Shown one piece after another: positions 34,602 through 42,853 of a stretch of 42,853 nucleotides of DNA. The stretch is from Bacteroidota bacterium (lineage in GTDB: Bacteria > Bacteroidota > Bacteroidia > Chitinophagales > Chitinophagaceae), in assembly GCA_023433345.1 (NCBI GenBank), contig JAEZDA010000056.1, positions 1 through 42,853 on the forward strand. Direction: 5' to 3'. A program made the position numbers and the translations under genes. The notes beneath the pieces were generated by a model. That model was not told the DNA's origin and searched no databases. It worked only from the letters and a program-made list of their open reading frames with translations. Position 1 is the stretch's first letter; each line of letters starts with the position of its first letter.

Positions 34602-35756
34602 ATGATCTCACTTAAATCAAAGCTTCCCAATTCCGGCACAACGATCTTCACGGTGATGAGCGCACTTGCCTCAAAACACAATGCGGTTAACCTCGGCCAG
34701 GGCTTCCCCGACTTTCCGATGGATGAGGAACTTATCGGCCTTGTGAACAATGCAATGCTTAAGGGTGGAAATCAGTATGTGCATATGAATGGCTTACCTT
34801 CCTTACGGCAAGGGATAGCCGAAAAGGTAAAGGCTCTTTATCATAATGATATCAATGCAGATACTAACATTACTATCACGCCCGGCGCTACCTATGCGAT
34901 CTATACTGCACTCACCGCCATTTTGCAACCGGGAGATGAGGTAATTTACTTTGAACCCGCGTACGACAGCTATCTTCCTAACATCATTACCAATGGCGGA
35001 GTGCCGGTTCCCATTAAGCTAAGCCTTCCGAATTACTCGATCAACTGGGAGGTTGTGAAAGAAAAATTAAACAGCAGAACCAGGGCGGTCATCATCAACA
35101 CTCCGCACAATCCAACTGGTGCTTTACTTTCTCATGAGGATATGCTCATCTTGCAGTCTCTTTTGCGAGACACTAATGTGCTGGTGATAAGCGATGAGGT
35201 TTATGAACATCTTGTGTTCGACAATAAGAAACACTTTTCTATATTGGCCTATCCTGAACTATTTGAAAGAGCTGTCGCAACATATTCTTTTGGAAAGGTG
35301 TACCACTGCACCGGTTGGAAATTAGGATACGCAATTGCCCCGACCCATATCATGAAGGAATTCAGGAAAATTCACCAGTTTAACTGTTTTACATGTAACA
35401 GTCCCTCACAGTTCGGGCTTTCAGATTATATCAGTAATTCAGAAAAGTATCTGTCCCTCGGTGAATTTCTCCAGGCAAAACGCGATTATTTCAGAACATT
35501 GATGGCCAGTACTCCCCTGCAACCGATTCCTTCTTATGGAAGTTATTTCCAATTGTATTCTTATAAGGGATTAAGTGATGAACCGGAGAGCGTTTATGCG
35601 CAAACGTTAGTTGAACATGCCGGCGTTGCTACTATACCGGTTTCAGCTTTCTATCACGATTCGGAAGATAACAAGGTGTTGCGATTTTGTTTTGCCAAAT
35701 CGGAACGGACGTTGGAGGATGCGGTGGAACGGCTTGCCAGGTTCTATAAAAGGTAG
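34602..35756 (+). CDS. PLP-dependent methionine/kynurenine-type aminotransferase
   Basis: A 384-residue fold-type I aminotransferase (class I/II). Landmarks are NLGQGFPDFPMDEELI, YVHMNGLPSLRQGIAEK, ITPGATYAIYTALTAIL, the IINTPHNPTGALLS Asn motif, VISDEVYEHLVFD and the PLP lysine in SFGKVYHCTGWKLGYAI. The pattern is close to the methionine aminotransferase YbdL and glutamine/kynurenine transaminases; the exact amino acid cannot be set from sequence. A 104-base gap after manC suggests its own promoter. Confidence 0.9.
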   Translation: MISLKSKLPNSGTTIFTVMSALASKHNAVNLGQGFPDFPMDEELIGLVNNAMLKGGNQYVHMNGLPSLRQGIAEKVKALYHNDINADTNITITPGATYAIYTALTAILQPGDEVIYFEPAYDSYLPNIITNGGVPVPIKLSLPNYSINWEVVKEKLNSRTRAVIINTPHNPTGALLSHEDMLILQSLLRDTNVLVISDEVYEHLVFDNKKHFSILAYPELFERAVATYSFGKVYHCTGWKLGYAIAPTHIMKEFRKIHQFNCFTCNSPSQFGLSDYISNSEKYLSLGEFLQAKRDYFRTLMASTPLQPIPSYGSYFQLYSYKGLSDEPESVYAQTLVEHAGVATIPVSAFYHDSEDNKVLRFCFAKSERTLEDAVERLARFYKR

Positions 35757-35916
35757 GTGTTTTAGATGAAGAAAACCGCGTATCGCAAATGCCTGAATGC
35801 TTCCTTAAGTTTGCGTTTCTGTTCCGCAATTTTTTAGCATGGAATACATACAAAGGAGTGGCCAACCTGGAAGCAATTTCCCCGAGTGCTTTATAGTTAA
35901 GACTGTCCGTTAATTT

Positions 35917-37134
35917 ATGAATATATATTCCATCTTTATGCGCGGTTTTAATGCTATCGGTTTATCATTTTTCTTTTTCATACCAGTTTATTCATTTGCG
36001 CAACCAGCCGCGCGTTCACAGGGTCAGGTTCCCGAACTGGTTCCGCATAAGGTATCTCTGCCCTCAGATACTTTTGATCTGCTTATTCCGCATGGCTTTG
36101 GTGTGAGTGTGGCCGCCGTGCCAGGGTCGCGTATACGCTTTCTTGCGAAGGCGCCGGATGGAAGATTATTTGTAACGGATATGCGTGATCTTTCTGATAA
36201 CAGGAAAGGAAGAGTTTTACTTTTGGACAGATGGAATGAAACCTTTCGTCGCTTTGATACAGTTATCCCCTACCTCGAAAATCTTCGCAATCCCAACCAG
36301 GTTGCATTTTACATGAATTACATATACGTGGCAGAAACACATCGCCTGATGCGCTATAGATACGATTCAGGAAATCGGCCTGCCGACAGGGGCCAGGAGA
36401 TAGCAACCTTTCCCGATTATGGACTGAGTTATAAATACGGCGGATGGCACCTTACGCGTAGCATAGCTTTTCACAAGGGAAAACTTTACGTGAGCGTGGG
36501 TAGCAGTTGCAATGCATGCGTGGAAAAAGAAGAGATGAGGGCAGCGGTATTGGAAATGAACCCAGATGGAAGCGACTTGCGAATTTTCGCACGCGGGCTC
36601 CGGAATGCTGTTGGAATTAAATGGCTGGGCTCGAAACTGTATGCAACAGAAATGGGCAGAGACCTCATCGGACCTGACAAGCCTGAAGATCTTTTTGTAG
36701 AAGTGAGTGACGGGAAATATTACGGATGGCCCTTTTATTATCACTACCGGCAACGTATATACGAAGATGAGCAGTTCCGGGATTCAGTTCGCGCACCCTG
36801 GGTGAAGCTTCCGCAAAAAGCAATAACCGGTTTTAAAGCTCACAGCGCTCCCCTGGGCTTCGATCTGTTTTGGAACTTTAATGAGCCTGTACTGAGGAAC
36901 AAGGTACTTGTATGTCTTCATGGTTCCACAAGCATCTGGCGGCAGCGAGGTTACGAAATCGTTATGCTGGAAAGAAATGGGAAATACACTCCGGTGGTGT
37001 CAGGATTTTTAACCGGGAAAACCGAGGCAGAGCGACATGGGCGACCTTGTGATATATTAATGAATGATGCGAATTCCTTTTTCTTTACTGACGATCACAA
37101 GGGCGTGTTGTATTATATGTATGTGAACAGGTAA
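35917..37134 (+). CDS. Secreted PQQ-type sugar dehydrogenase (L-sorbosone dehydrogenase-like)
   Basis: A 405-residue exported beta-propeller. A signal peptide covers about residues 8-29 (LSFFFFIPVYSFAQ); the start could also be the Met at residue 8. Propeller landmarks are FLAKAPDGRLFVTDM, VAFYMNYIYVAETHRLMRY, KLYVSVGSSCNACVEKEE, LRIFARGLRNAVGIKW, YGWPFYYHY and a late HSAPLGFDLF. Close families are L-sorbosone dehydrogenases and soluble aldose sugar dehydrogenases using PQQ; the catalytic His region is less clear here, so activity is inferred. The 160-base gap before it shows nothing special. Confidence 0.8.
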   Translation: MNIYSIFMRGFNAIGLSFFFFIPVYSFAQPAARSQGQVPELVPHKVSLPSDTFDLLIPHGFGVSVAAVPGSRIRFLAKAPDGRLFVTDMRDLSDNRKGRVLLLDRWNETFRRFDTVIPYLENLRNPNQVAFYMNYIYVAETHRLMRYRYDSGNRPADRGQEIATFPDYGLSYKYGGWHLTRSIAFHKGKLYVSVGSSCNACVEKEEMRAAVLEMNPDGSDLRIFARGLRNAVGIKWLGSKLYATEMGRDLIGPDKPEDLFVEVSDGKYYGWPFYYHYRQRIYEDEQFRDSVRAPWVKLPQKAITGFKAHSAPLGFDLFWNFNEPVLRNKVLVCLHGSTSIWRQRGYEIVMLERNGKYTPVVSGFLTGKTEAERHGRPCDILMNDANSFFFTDDHKGVLYYMYVNR

Positions 37135-37191
37135 AGGCCAAAGAAAAGCAGAAGGCGGTAAGACGATTAATTACAAATAAATAAGCCGGAA

Positions 37192-37641
37192 TTAAGCACC
37201 GAATTGCCTGAGGTGATGGTCAAGGTGTTTGAACATACTTTGTCCCCATTGCGAAGTTGTGAAGTGGCCGAATATGGGATGAGGATATTTGCTGATGCCA
37301 TCTGGTCCGGCCTTATGGAATTGATCGACCAATGAAATGAGCCTTCGTTTTTCAGTTTCGAAATCTCTTTCATCTATTATTTTAAAATTCGGGGCAGTCG
37401 GAAGATTTTGTTTCCAGGGAGTGTCATCATACAATTGCTTTTTAAAAAGCGGGCCGATGAGGCGCATCAAAAAATTTCCTTTCAGTTTTTTATCTGAAAG
37501 CGGAACGCCGAAAGCAACTGAGCAATGTGCAAGCATTTGGGAAACATTCATCTTGCCCCACAAGGCTGTACTTGATGAGGAGAGCGATCCGATTCTTTTT
37601 AAGATTGATTCATAGACAGGTTTATCGAATAAATTTTGCAT
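37192..37641 (-). CDS. DUF1569 (DinB-like) protein
   Basis: A 149-residue four-helix protein. Landmarks are LWGKMNVSQMLAHCSVAFG (metal-binding His of a DinB-like bundle), then HPIFGHFTTSQWGQSMFKHLDHHLRQFG with further His residues. DUF1569 belongs to the DinB/YfiT metal-binding fold; function unknown, possibly a thiol-dependent transferase. It follows kdsB on the same strand after 23 bases. Confidence 0.85.
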   Translation of the reverse strand: MQNLFDKPVYESILKRIGSLSSSSTALWGKMNVSQMLAHCSVAFGVPLSDKKLKGNFLMRLIGPLFKKQLYDDTPWKQNLPTAPNFKIIDERDFETEKRRLISLVDQFHKAGPDGISKYPHPIFGHFTTSQWGQSMFKHLDHHLRQFGA

Positions 37642-37664
37642 CCGGGCTGGTTTTATATTTTTAG

Positions 37665-38396
37665 TCAGGGTTTATATTTTTGGAGGTATTTCCTTGCGTT
37701 ATCAAGGTCTTCGGGCACATCTATTTTTACCATTTCAGAATTTGTGGTCACCATTTTCAAGGCAATGCCATGTTCAAGATAACGCAGGCATTCTATCTTT
37801 TCTCTGGATTCCAGCGGTGTTACCGGCCATTTTGTGAACTGTAAAAGTATTTCTTTGCGAAATGCATATACGCCGATATGTTCCATGTATTCTATCGGCC
37901 CAAGTTCATCGCGATGGTAAGGTATCGGGCTGCGGCTGAAAAGCAGGGAATTATTGTTTTCATCAACCACCACCTTTACTATGTTCGGATTGTTAGCTTT
38001 TTCGTGGTCATGAAAGGGCTTCATCAGAGAAGCAACATTCACTGTTGAATCTTCGAATACATCAAGTAATTTTTTGAGGGGCTCCCTGCTCACGAAAGGT
38101 TCATCGCCCTGTACATTCAGCACAATATCGGCATCAATATTCTCAACGGCTTCAGCTATTCTGTCGCTGCCGCTTTCATGTGTGCGTAAACTTTTTATCG
38201 CTTTACCTCCGTGCAGTGTGATTTCATTATAAATCACATCGCTGTCTGTTACCACGTACACTTCATCAAACAAATTTGTAGAAAGAGTGTTGTGGTATGT
38301 ATGCATGATAACCGTTCTGTCACCAAGTTGTTGCATAAGTTTGAACGGGAATCTCGTTGCTGCATAGCGGGCGGGGATCATCGCAATTTTCTTCAT
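37665..38396 (-). CDS. kdsB: 3-deoxy-manno-octulosonate cytidylyltransferase
   Basis: A 243-residue enzyme that activates Kdo as CMP-Kdo for lipid A core assembly. The N-terminal signature is MIPARYAATRFPFKLM (from residue 4). Then come VYVVTDSD, the HESGSDRIAEA segment, LNVQGDEPF and LLFSRSPIPYHRD, and near the end IGVYAFRK and the PLESREKIECLRYLEHG motif. Start set at ATG 38396, which begins the conserved core. It lies 4 bases after the DUF2007 gene and 23 before DUF1569, a likely three-gene unit. Confidence 0.94.
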   Translation of the reverse strand: MKKIAMIPARYAATRFPFKLMQQLGDRTVIMHTYHNTLSTNLFDEVYVVTDSDVIYNEITLHGGKAIKSLRTHESGSDRIAEAVENIDADIVLNVQGDEPFVSREPLKKLLDVFEDSTVNVASLMKPFHDHEKANNPNIVKVVVDENNNSLLFSRSPIPYHRDELGPIEYMEHIGVYAFRKEILLQFTKWPVTPLESREKIECLRYLEHGIALKMVTTNSEMVKIDVPEDLDNARKYLQKYKP

Positions 38397-38400
38397 AATA

Positions 38401-38814
38401 TTATTTTTGCGATAGTTCAGCGGGAGGGGTAGCTGCACAAAAGCCACAGGCTTCACACTCATAAATTGTATCAGGAGCTATGGCGTAGTTTGAAAACAGC
38501 CAGGTGAGCATAGCTACCACTTTATTTGAACCCGACTGGCTCTTAGCAGGAAGAAATCCTCCGGAGCCGCACTGAGGGCATATTGCTTCTGCAGATTCCT
38601 GGGTTTCAAACTCGCTGACGAGTTCTAAAGCTGCTGCAGCGTCAGGTTTCGCCACCACAACCTTTATGAAACCGATCGCATTGCCAAAGAAGGGTGTGAG
38701 TGTCATGGTATTTTCATCATAAAGAAAGGCCCTGATGCCATTTTGCTCCAACCTCGCCAATAAAATGTTGGCACTGAAATAATTATCGAATGATTTGATG
38801 GTTACGGTTTCCAG
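38401..38814 (-). CDS. DUF2007-domain protein with C-terminal zinc ribbon
   Basis: A protein of about 137 residues. The DUF2007 region begins upstream of any ATG/GTG/TTG start: the conserved ETVTIKSFDNYFSANILLARLEQ runs in frame from 38811, and the only plausible start codon is CTG at 38814. It then continues GIRAFLYDENTMT and a hydrophobic strand (IGFIKVVVAKPDAAAALELV). The C-terminal half has CPQCGSGG and CEACGFC, two zinc knuckles, with a hydrophobic stretch between them. DUF2007 proteins are annotated as signal-transducing; role unknown. It lies 4 bases before kdsB. Confidence 0.7.
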   Translation of the reverse strand: METVTIKSFDNYFSANILLARLEQNGIRAFLYDENTMTLTPFFGNAIGFIKVVVAKPDAAAALELVSEFETQESAEAICPQCGSGGFLPAKSQSGSNKVVAMLTWLFSNYAIAPDTIYECEACGFCAATPPAELSQK

Positions 38815-38994
38815 GTGGCGGCTATTTAAGTTGCGAAGGTCTCGAAATTTTCAATAGTAAAATTTTTCATTCATCAGGCCTAATAGCCGTCCATCAATTT
38901 GTCCCTGCAATCCGTTGTTCTGTTGAAGCGCTTGACAGACGGGCCTTCCAGCGCAAAAGCATGGCCAATTACCATTAAATAACCAGTACTATGT

Positions 38995-39026
38995 TTTGTA
39001 TAGTACTAAAAGTTGCTGTATGTTTG
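38995..39026 (+). promoter_or_regulatory. Complete Bacteroidota promoter
   Basis: TTTG at 38995-38998, a 20-base spacer and TATGTTTG at 39019-39026 match the consensus TTTG-N19/20-TAnnTTTG. It would give a leader of about 30 bases for the small gene at 39061. Confidence 0.65.
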
Positions 39027-39060
39027 CACTATCAAAACAAAACAACTAAAAAAATAATCA

Positions 39061-39230
39061 TGAAAACGGAAAACAAACAACTGCTCGCCCTTCTTACTAA
39101 AGGAGAAATAATGAAACTATCCGAAACTGTTCGCGAAACAGTGGATCAGAAAATCGAGAAAATCTTCAGCGCGGCTGAATTGTGGAACATCCAGAGAAAC
39201 CGAAGGACCCGCTCACGTAGGTATGCGTAA
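39061..39230 (+). CDS. Small basic conserved hypothetical protein
   Basis: A 56-residue protein ending FSAAELWNIQRNRRTRSRRYA, very Arg-rich. I recall small Bacteroidota proteins with this A-x-L-W-N-I-Q-R-x-R-R-T-R end, but with no function. It has a well-formed promoter just upstream, which supports a real gene. Possibly nucleic-acid binding because of the tail; this is inference. Start set at ATG 39061. Confidence 0.6.
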
Positions 39231-39284
39231 AGGTTGGTCCGCTGTTCAACGGACCGATCTGCAGCCGCAAGCCGTATCCTCTGG

Positions 39285-39503
39285 TTACAAATTCATTTCG
39301 CGGTTACGGCGATTTTGACTCCGGGCTTCCCCACCCTTTCTGCCTGCCTCGCGGGCTTCCTGGGAGTCGAATTCGTGGGCATGGCCTGACATATGAGCGG
39401 CCTTGCCACCCTTGGAAGAGATTTCCCGCTGACGAGCGGCATCCATAGATGCAAAGCCTCTTCTGGATTTTCCTGATGAAGGCTGGTTTAATTGTTCTGG
39501 CAT
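39285..39503 (-). CDS. KGG-repeat stress protein
   Basis: A 72-residue, hydrophilic, disordered-looking protein with KGG motifs: RRGFASMDAARQREISSKGGKAAH and EAGRKGGEARS. This is the stress-induced KGG family (GsiB/con-10-like), thought to bind water or nucleic acid under osmotic or desiccation stress. It is a single gene between the small basic gene (convergent) and dnaN. Confidence 0.85.
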   Translation of the reverse strand: MPEQLNQPSSGKSRRGFASMDAARQREISSKGGKAAHMSGHAHEFDSQEAREAGRKGGEARSQNRRNREMNL

Positions 39504-39635
39504 TGCTGAAATGTTTGAGTGAATTATACCTCAAACGCAGTAAAAATAGTGCCAGTGGGAACGGGTTGATTATGAATACCGGGCATTAAATATGTAGAGA
39601 AACTTCTATAAATAGGGAAAGATTCTCAACCATTA

Positions 39636-40751
39636 TTAATTATTAAGCATCAGTGGCATAACCAACATCAGCAGGTTCTCACCTTCGCCCTGTTCCGTAG
39701 GTTTGATAATGCCCGCCTTGGTAGCGGTGCTCAATTCCATAACTACTTCTGCAGTTTCGGCACCGCTCAGCATTTCTATCAGGAACTTTGCATTGAACGC
39801 GATTTGCATATCCTCGCCATCATACTGGCAACTCATGCTTTCATTTCCTTCGAAGCTAAAATCTACATCCTGGGCGGCAAGTTGAAGCTTGCTTCCACTT
39901 ATGGTTAATGCCACCTGGTTGGTGCTCTTATTACTGAAAATACTCACCCGGCGCAGCGCATTTTGAAACTCGGTTCTGTTTACAACAAGTTTATATGGAT
40001 TATCTGTGGGAATAACAACTTTGTAATCCGGAAACCTCGCATCAATAAGCCGGCACACGAGTTCAGTGCCGCCATGTTTTACAAAAAGGTGATTGCTGTT
40101 ATAAGAAAGTGTGAGCTCATCATCATTGTCTGGCAAGGCTGTTTTCAGCAGTGAAAGTGGCTTGCGGGGAACAATAAAAGAATCTGTTTTCGGGCATGAC
40201 ACATCTGTTCTTGTATAACGGACAAGCCTATGCGCATCTGTTGCTACAAATGACATGCTCTTCTTATCCAGTTCAAAATAAACACCTGTCATTGCAGGAC
40301 GAAGATCATCGTTGCTAACGGCAAATACTGACTTATTGATAGCGGTCACCAATGCTGTTGAGCTCATTGAAAATTCATTCGCATCATCTGCTGTAGGCTC
40401 TTTCGGAAAATTGTCAGGATTTTCTCCCATCACCTTATACTTACCATTGCTGCTGGTTATCTCTACGCTGAAGTTCTTATCAACATTAAATGCCAGCGGC
40501 TGTTCAGGGATGTTCTTCAATGAGTCCATAAGAATTTTTGCCGGAATGCATACACGGCCTGAGTCTTTGGCCTCAATGTCCATATGTATTTTCATAACCG
40601 TTTCGAGGTCTGTAGCAACCACGGTAAGTCTGCCCTTTTCAATTTCAAAAAGAAAATCTTCCAGTATTGGCAAAACCGTATTTGCATTGATCACACCGCT
40701 GATCTGCTGCAATTGTTTCAATAAGGCCGAAGAGGAAACGATAAACTTCAT
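39636..40751 (-). CDS. dnaN: DNA polymerase III subunit beta (sliding clamp)
   Basis: A 371-residue processivity clamp with three clamp repeats: MKFIVSSSALLKQLQQISGVI at the N-terminus, NTVLPILEDFLFEIEKGRLTVVATDLET, the second repeat around 130-245 (FVATDAHRLVRYT, FIVPRKPLSLLKTAL) and the third ending LLMLVMPLMLNN. Two identical-chain clamps encircle DNA and tether polymerase III. A TATCTTTG -7 box lies 19 bases upstream of the ATG. No dnaA, recF or gyrB adjoins it, unusual for most bacteria but common in Bacteroidota. Confidence 0.96.
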   Translation of the reverse strand: MKFIVSSSALLKQLQQISGVINANTVLPILEDFLFEIEKGRLTVVATDLETVMKIHMDIEAKDSGRVCIPAKILMDSLKNIPEQPLAFNVDKNFSVEITSSNGKYKVMGENPDNFPKEPTADDANEFSMSSTALVTAINKSVFAVSNDDLRPAMTGVYFELDKKSMSFVATDAHRLVRYTRTDVSCPKTDSFIVPRKPLSLLKTALPDNDDELTLSYNSNHLFVKHGGTELVCRLIDARFPDYKVVIPTDNPYKLVVNRTEFQNALRRVSIFSNKSTNQVALTISGSKLQLAAQDVDFSFEGNESMSCQYDGEDMQIAFNAKFLIEMLSGAETAEVVMELSTATKAGIIKPTEQGEGENLLMLVMPLMLNN

Positions 40752-40769
40752 ATGGATTTTTTAGATTTT

Positions 40770-40777
40770 CAAAGATA
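40770..40777 (-). promoter_or_regulatory. -7 promoter element for dnaN
   Basis: On the minus strand TATCTTTG matches TAnnTTTG and sits 19 bases upstream of the dnaN ATG. No clear -33. Confidence 0.45.
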
Positions 40778-40912
40778 AGTACTGCTATTATTTAACTCCT
40801 TAAATTTTTGCCCGTATATTATTCACTCTTTTTGAAGATAAAAACAACCTTATAGGCGTGGCATTTGCAGCCACACAATGAATTAAATTTGAAAGGTCGA
40901 CCAAAATAAGTA

Positions 40913-42238
40913 ATGGGTATATTGAAAAATCTGTTTAGATGGGCACCGGGGCCGCAACCTGAACGCATTGCGCTGCAAATGGGCAGGTATAGCGACAACA
41001 ATAAATCAGTTTCTAAAACCCGGGACTGGGAAGATGCAGAATTTTTTTTTAAAGAAGGTAAATACCTTGAAAGCCTCGAATCTTTTTTCAAATACCTCAA
41101 AGATGATAATGTAAACAATGTAATATTCATCAAAGAAGGAAAAGGCTTCCGTTTTGAAATTTACCAGGGATCAAAGGTGATCCGGGGCACGGGCAACAGT
41201 AAAACGATACAGGCGCGTGTAGTGCTTGCCAGGATGCCTGTTGTTTCTGTTCCGGTGATGCGAAGGCTTCTCGAACAGAATTTCCATTTGTATTATAGCA
41301 GATATTCTCTTAACAAGGATAAGCTTTTCATGCAGCTGGAGTCAGACATGAGCTGCGCCAACCCGAATAAAATGTATTACGCTCTTAAGGAGCTGGCCGT
41401 GGTAGCCGACAAGCAGGATGACTTATTGGTGCAGGATTTTCATTCTGTTGAACGGATAGATAGTGACCATATCGAAAACCTTTCTTCAAGTGAAAAGGAG
41501 ATGAAATACCGCTTTTTTAAAACCTGGCTAGAAGAGGCTTTGGAGGCGGTTAAAAGGCTCGATGACGAAAAGTATGCGGGTGGAATCTCCTACATCCTTC
41601 TGGCCGTTATTTTCAGGATAGATTTTTTAATTACTCCCGAAGGCCGCCTTATGAATGAGATGGAAAAAGCCCAGGCGATTTATTTTAAAAAGGATGGGGC
41701 GAGTGCCATCGAAAAGAACCGTGGAATGATCAAGGCGCTGGAAAAGATTCTGGCAATTCCGAAAGACGAAGTATTCAGATATTTTTTCAGAAGCACTTCC
41801 TGCTTTTCAATCAGGCAGCCTAAGAGCCATTCAACGGTTATCGATTCAATTCGCGGATCTGAAAAAAGCATGAAGTGGTATAAGGATAACAATCATCCCG
41901 AAATTGCCTCACAAATTGTAGAGTATGCTTTAACCTATCCGCAGTACACCTACAGCCTCCCACGGCCCCTTACGGAAATGATACAAATTTTCATGGAAGT
42001 GAACTATCCTGAGTTCTTTCTTTCTAACGGTTACGCATATACGCTTTATGATCCGGCCTCGAAAAGATTTCAGATCGGTGAGTTGGAAGGCGAAATGGGC
42101 CGGATAGTAAAACGCTGGCGCGGTAAATATCCTTCGCTCAATTTCCCAAAGGAAAAGATCGATTATACTGACAGGCTTAATTTCAACATAAGCTTTATTG
42201 CCATGATCGCTGAAATAAATTTTGATAATAAGTTGTAG
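40913..42238 (+). CDS. CesT/YbjN-like protein, function unknown
   Basis: A 441-residue cytoplasmic protein with no signal peptide. Residues about 40-185 look like a type III chaperone/YbjN-like fold: helix DAEFFFKEGKYLESLESFFKYL, strands VIFIKEGKGFRFEIYQGSKVI, helix MPVVSVPVMRRLLEQN, strands YSRYSLNKDKLFMQLESDM and helix NKMYYALKELAVVADKQDDLLV. The rest is helical, with a KTWLEEALEAVKRL segment and several aromatic-rich helices, and is not recognised. Its stop is two bases before the ATG of the protease gene, so they are translationally coupled and likely act together. Confidence 0.65.
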   Translation: MGILKNLFRWAPGPQPERIALQMGRYSDNNKSVSKTRDWEDAEFFFKEGKYLESLESFFKYLKDDNVNNVIFIKEGKGFRFEIYQGSKVIRGTGNSKTIQARVVLARMPVVSVPVMRRLLEQNFHLYYSRYSLNKDKLFMQLESDMSCANPNKMYYALKELAVVADKQDDLLVQDFHSVERIDSDHIENLSSSEKEMKYRFFKTWLEEALEAVKRLDDEKYAGGISYILLAVIFRIDFLITPEGRLMNEMEKAQAIYFKKDGASAIEKNRGMIKALEKILAIPKDEVFRYFFRSTSCFSIRQPKSHSTVIDSIRGSEKSMKWYKDNNHPEIASQIVEYALTYPQYTYSLPRPLTEMIQIFMEVNYPEFFLSNGYAYTLYDPASKRFQIGELEGEMGRIVKRWRGKYPSLNFPKEKIDYTDRLNFNISFIAMIAEINFDNKL

Positions 42239-42240
42239 AG

Positions 42241-42853
42241 ATGCTGATACAGGAGATCATAGAAAAATACAGGAAGGCTATCATTCAAATTTCCTCTCCT
42301 TCGGGCAATGGCACAGGTTTTTATCTGAAAGAGTTTCGCCTTATCATCACCAACCAGCATGTTGTGGGCCGCTCCTCCGAGGTGACAATTAAGGGGCTCA
42401 CTTTTCCTAAAACCTTCAGCAGGGTTTGGTATTCTGATGAGAAACATGACCTGGCTTTTATAGAGCCACCGGCCGGAACCGAGCTCACAGACGTTTCTCT
42501 CGGAAATTATGAAACTCTTAAAGATGGAGATGAAGTGCTGGCGATAGGGCATCCTTTCGGCCTGAATTATACAGCCACGCAAGGTGTTATCAGCAAGGTA
42601 GACAGGATCAGGAATGGATTAAAATACATCCAGATCGATGCAGCAATAAACCCTGGCAACAGCGGCGGCCCCCTTGTAAATTCTTCCGGGGATATTATTG
42701 GTGTTAATTCCTTTATCATTCGGGGCGGAGACAACCTTGGCTTTGCGCTGCCCGTGAGTTATCTGAGGATTGCATTGGAATTATATAAACCGCATTACGG
42801 AAAAGTGAGCACCCGTTGTAAAGCATGCGACTTCCTGATCACCTCTTCCAATA
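42241..42853 (+). CDS. Trypsin-like serine protease with zinc-ribbon start (C-terminus outside window)
   Basis: At least 204 residues are visible; the gene runs off the right edge. It is an HtrA/trypsin fold without a signal peptide: the catalytic His in LIITNQHVVG (about residue 39), the Asp in HDLAFIEPP (about 76) and the Ser in INPGNSGGPLV (about 141). After the protease domain a Cys pair (RCKACDFLI, about 190-198) starts a possible zinc ribbon. It is coupled to the CesT/YbjN-like gene two bases upstream. Cytoplasmic location is inferred from the lack of a signal. Confidence 0.88.
   Translation, partial: MLIQEIIEKYRKAIIQISSPSGNGTGFYLKEFRLIITNQHVVGRSSEVTIKGLTFPKTFSRVWYSDEKHDLAFIEPPAGTELTDVSLGNYETLKDGDEVLAIGHPFGLNYTATQGVISKVDRIRNGLKYIQIDAAINPGNSGGPLVNSSGDIIGVNSFIIRGGDNLGFALPVSYLRIALELYKPHYGKVSTRCKACDFLITSSN

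Noticed and set aside
1..42853. CRISPR array or classical defence island
   Set aside because: No regularly spaced direct repeats and no cas, restriction or toxin-antitoxin genes are visible; the repeats in 1-10195 are protein-domain repeats.

Overview
The window is a chromosomal segment from a member of the Bacteroidota, most likely Chitinophagaceae or a near relative. The grounds are gene content (DUF2480, a two-copy CHR chromate transporter, a short SSB, a secreted Ig_7/GEVED giant protein, a stand-alone phosphomannose-isomerase cupin) and promoters of the Bacteroidota type (TTTG, 19-20 bases, TAnnTTTG). The family-level placement is inference.

Left third (1-10195): one enormous minus-strand gene, open for about 3,398 codons and running off the left edge. 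It encodes a secreted, multi-domain, adhesin-like protein with a signal peptide, a fibronectin type III domain, a long beta-strand-rich repeat stretch, a GEVED domain and a tail of alternating Ig/PKD-like and jelly-roll-like modules. Next come a small lipoprotein, asnS, a secreted hypothetical protein, a decayed IS1595-type insertion sequence (13474-14394) and a DUF2480 gene.

Middle (14396-27864): ppiD (minus) and nadA (plus) diverge from a 638-base gap holding a cluster of DnaA-box-like sequences that ends in an AT-rich stretch, a good candidate for the replication origin. Two ParB-type parS palindromes lie 4.6 kb away, between ybeY and mnmG. Around them are a 2-oxoglutarate dioxygenase, chrA, nadD-feoA, a PMI-type cupin, ssb and small conserved hypotheticals. 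Then follows a striking unit: an intact tRNA-Phe, its terminator, a small GIY-YIG nuclease gene, and a second tRNA-Phe copy whose loops are filled with hairpin-forming inserts.

Right third (27865-42853): two unknown genes, recQ, the sugar-nucleotide genes kdsD and manC (adjacent, plus strand), an aminotransferase, a sorbosone-dehydrogenase-like propeller protein, a minus-strand DUF2007-kdsB-DUF1569 cluster, a small basic protein with a well-formed promoter, a KGG-repeat stress protein, dnaN, and a two-gene unit (a 441-residue CesT/YbjN-like protein and a cytoplasmic trypsin-like protease with a zinc-ribbon start) that leaves the right edge.

Functionally the window mixes origin-proximal housekeeping (parS, mnmG, dnaN, recQ, ssb), NAD synthesis (nadA, nadD), and LPS and GDP-mannose precursor supply (kdsB, kdsD, manC, PMI cupin). 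No CRISPR array or classical defence island is visible. The least explained items are the hairpin-stuffed tRNA copy with its GIY-YIG neighbour and the right-edge protease unit.
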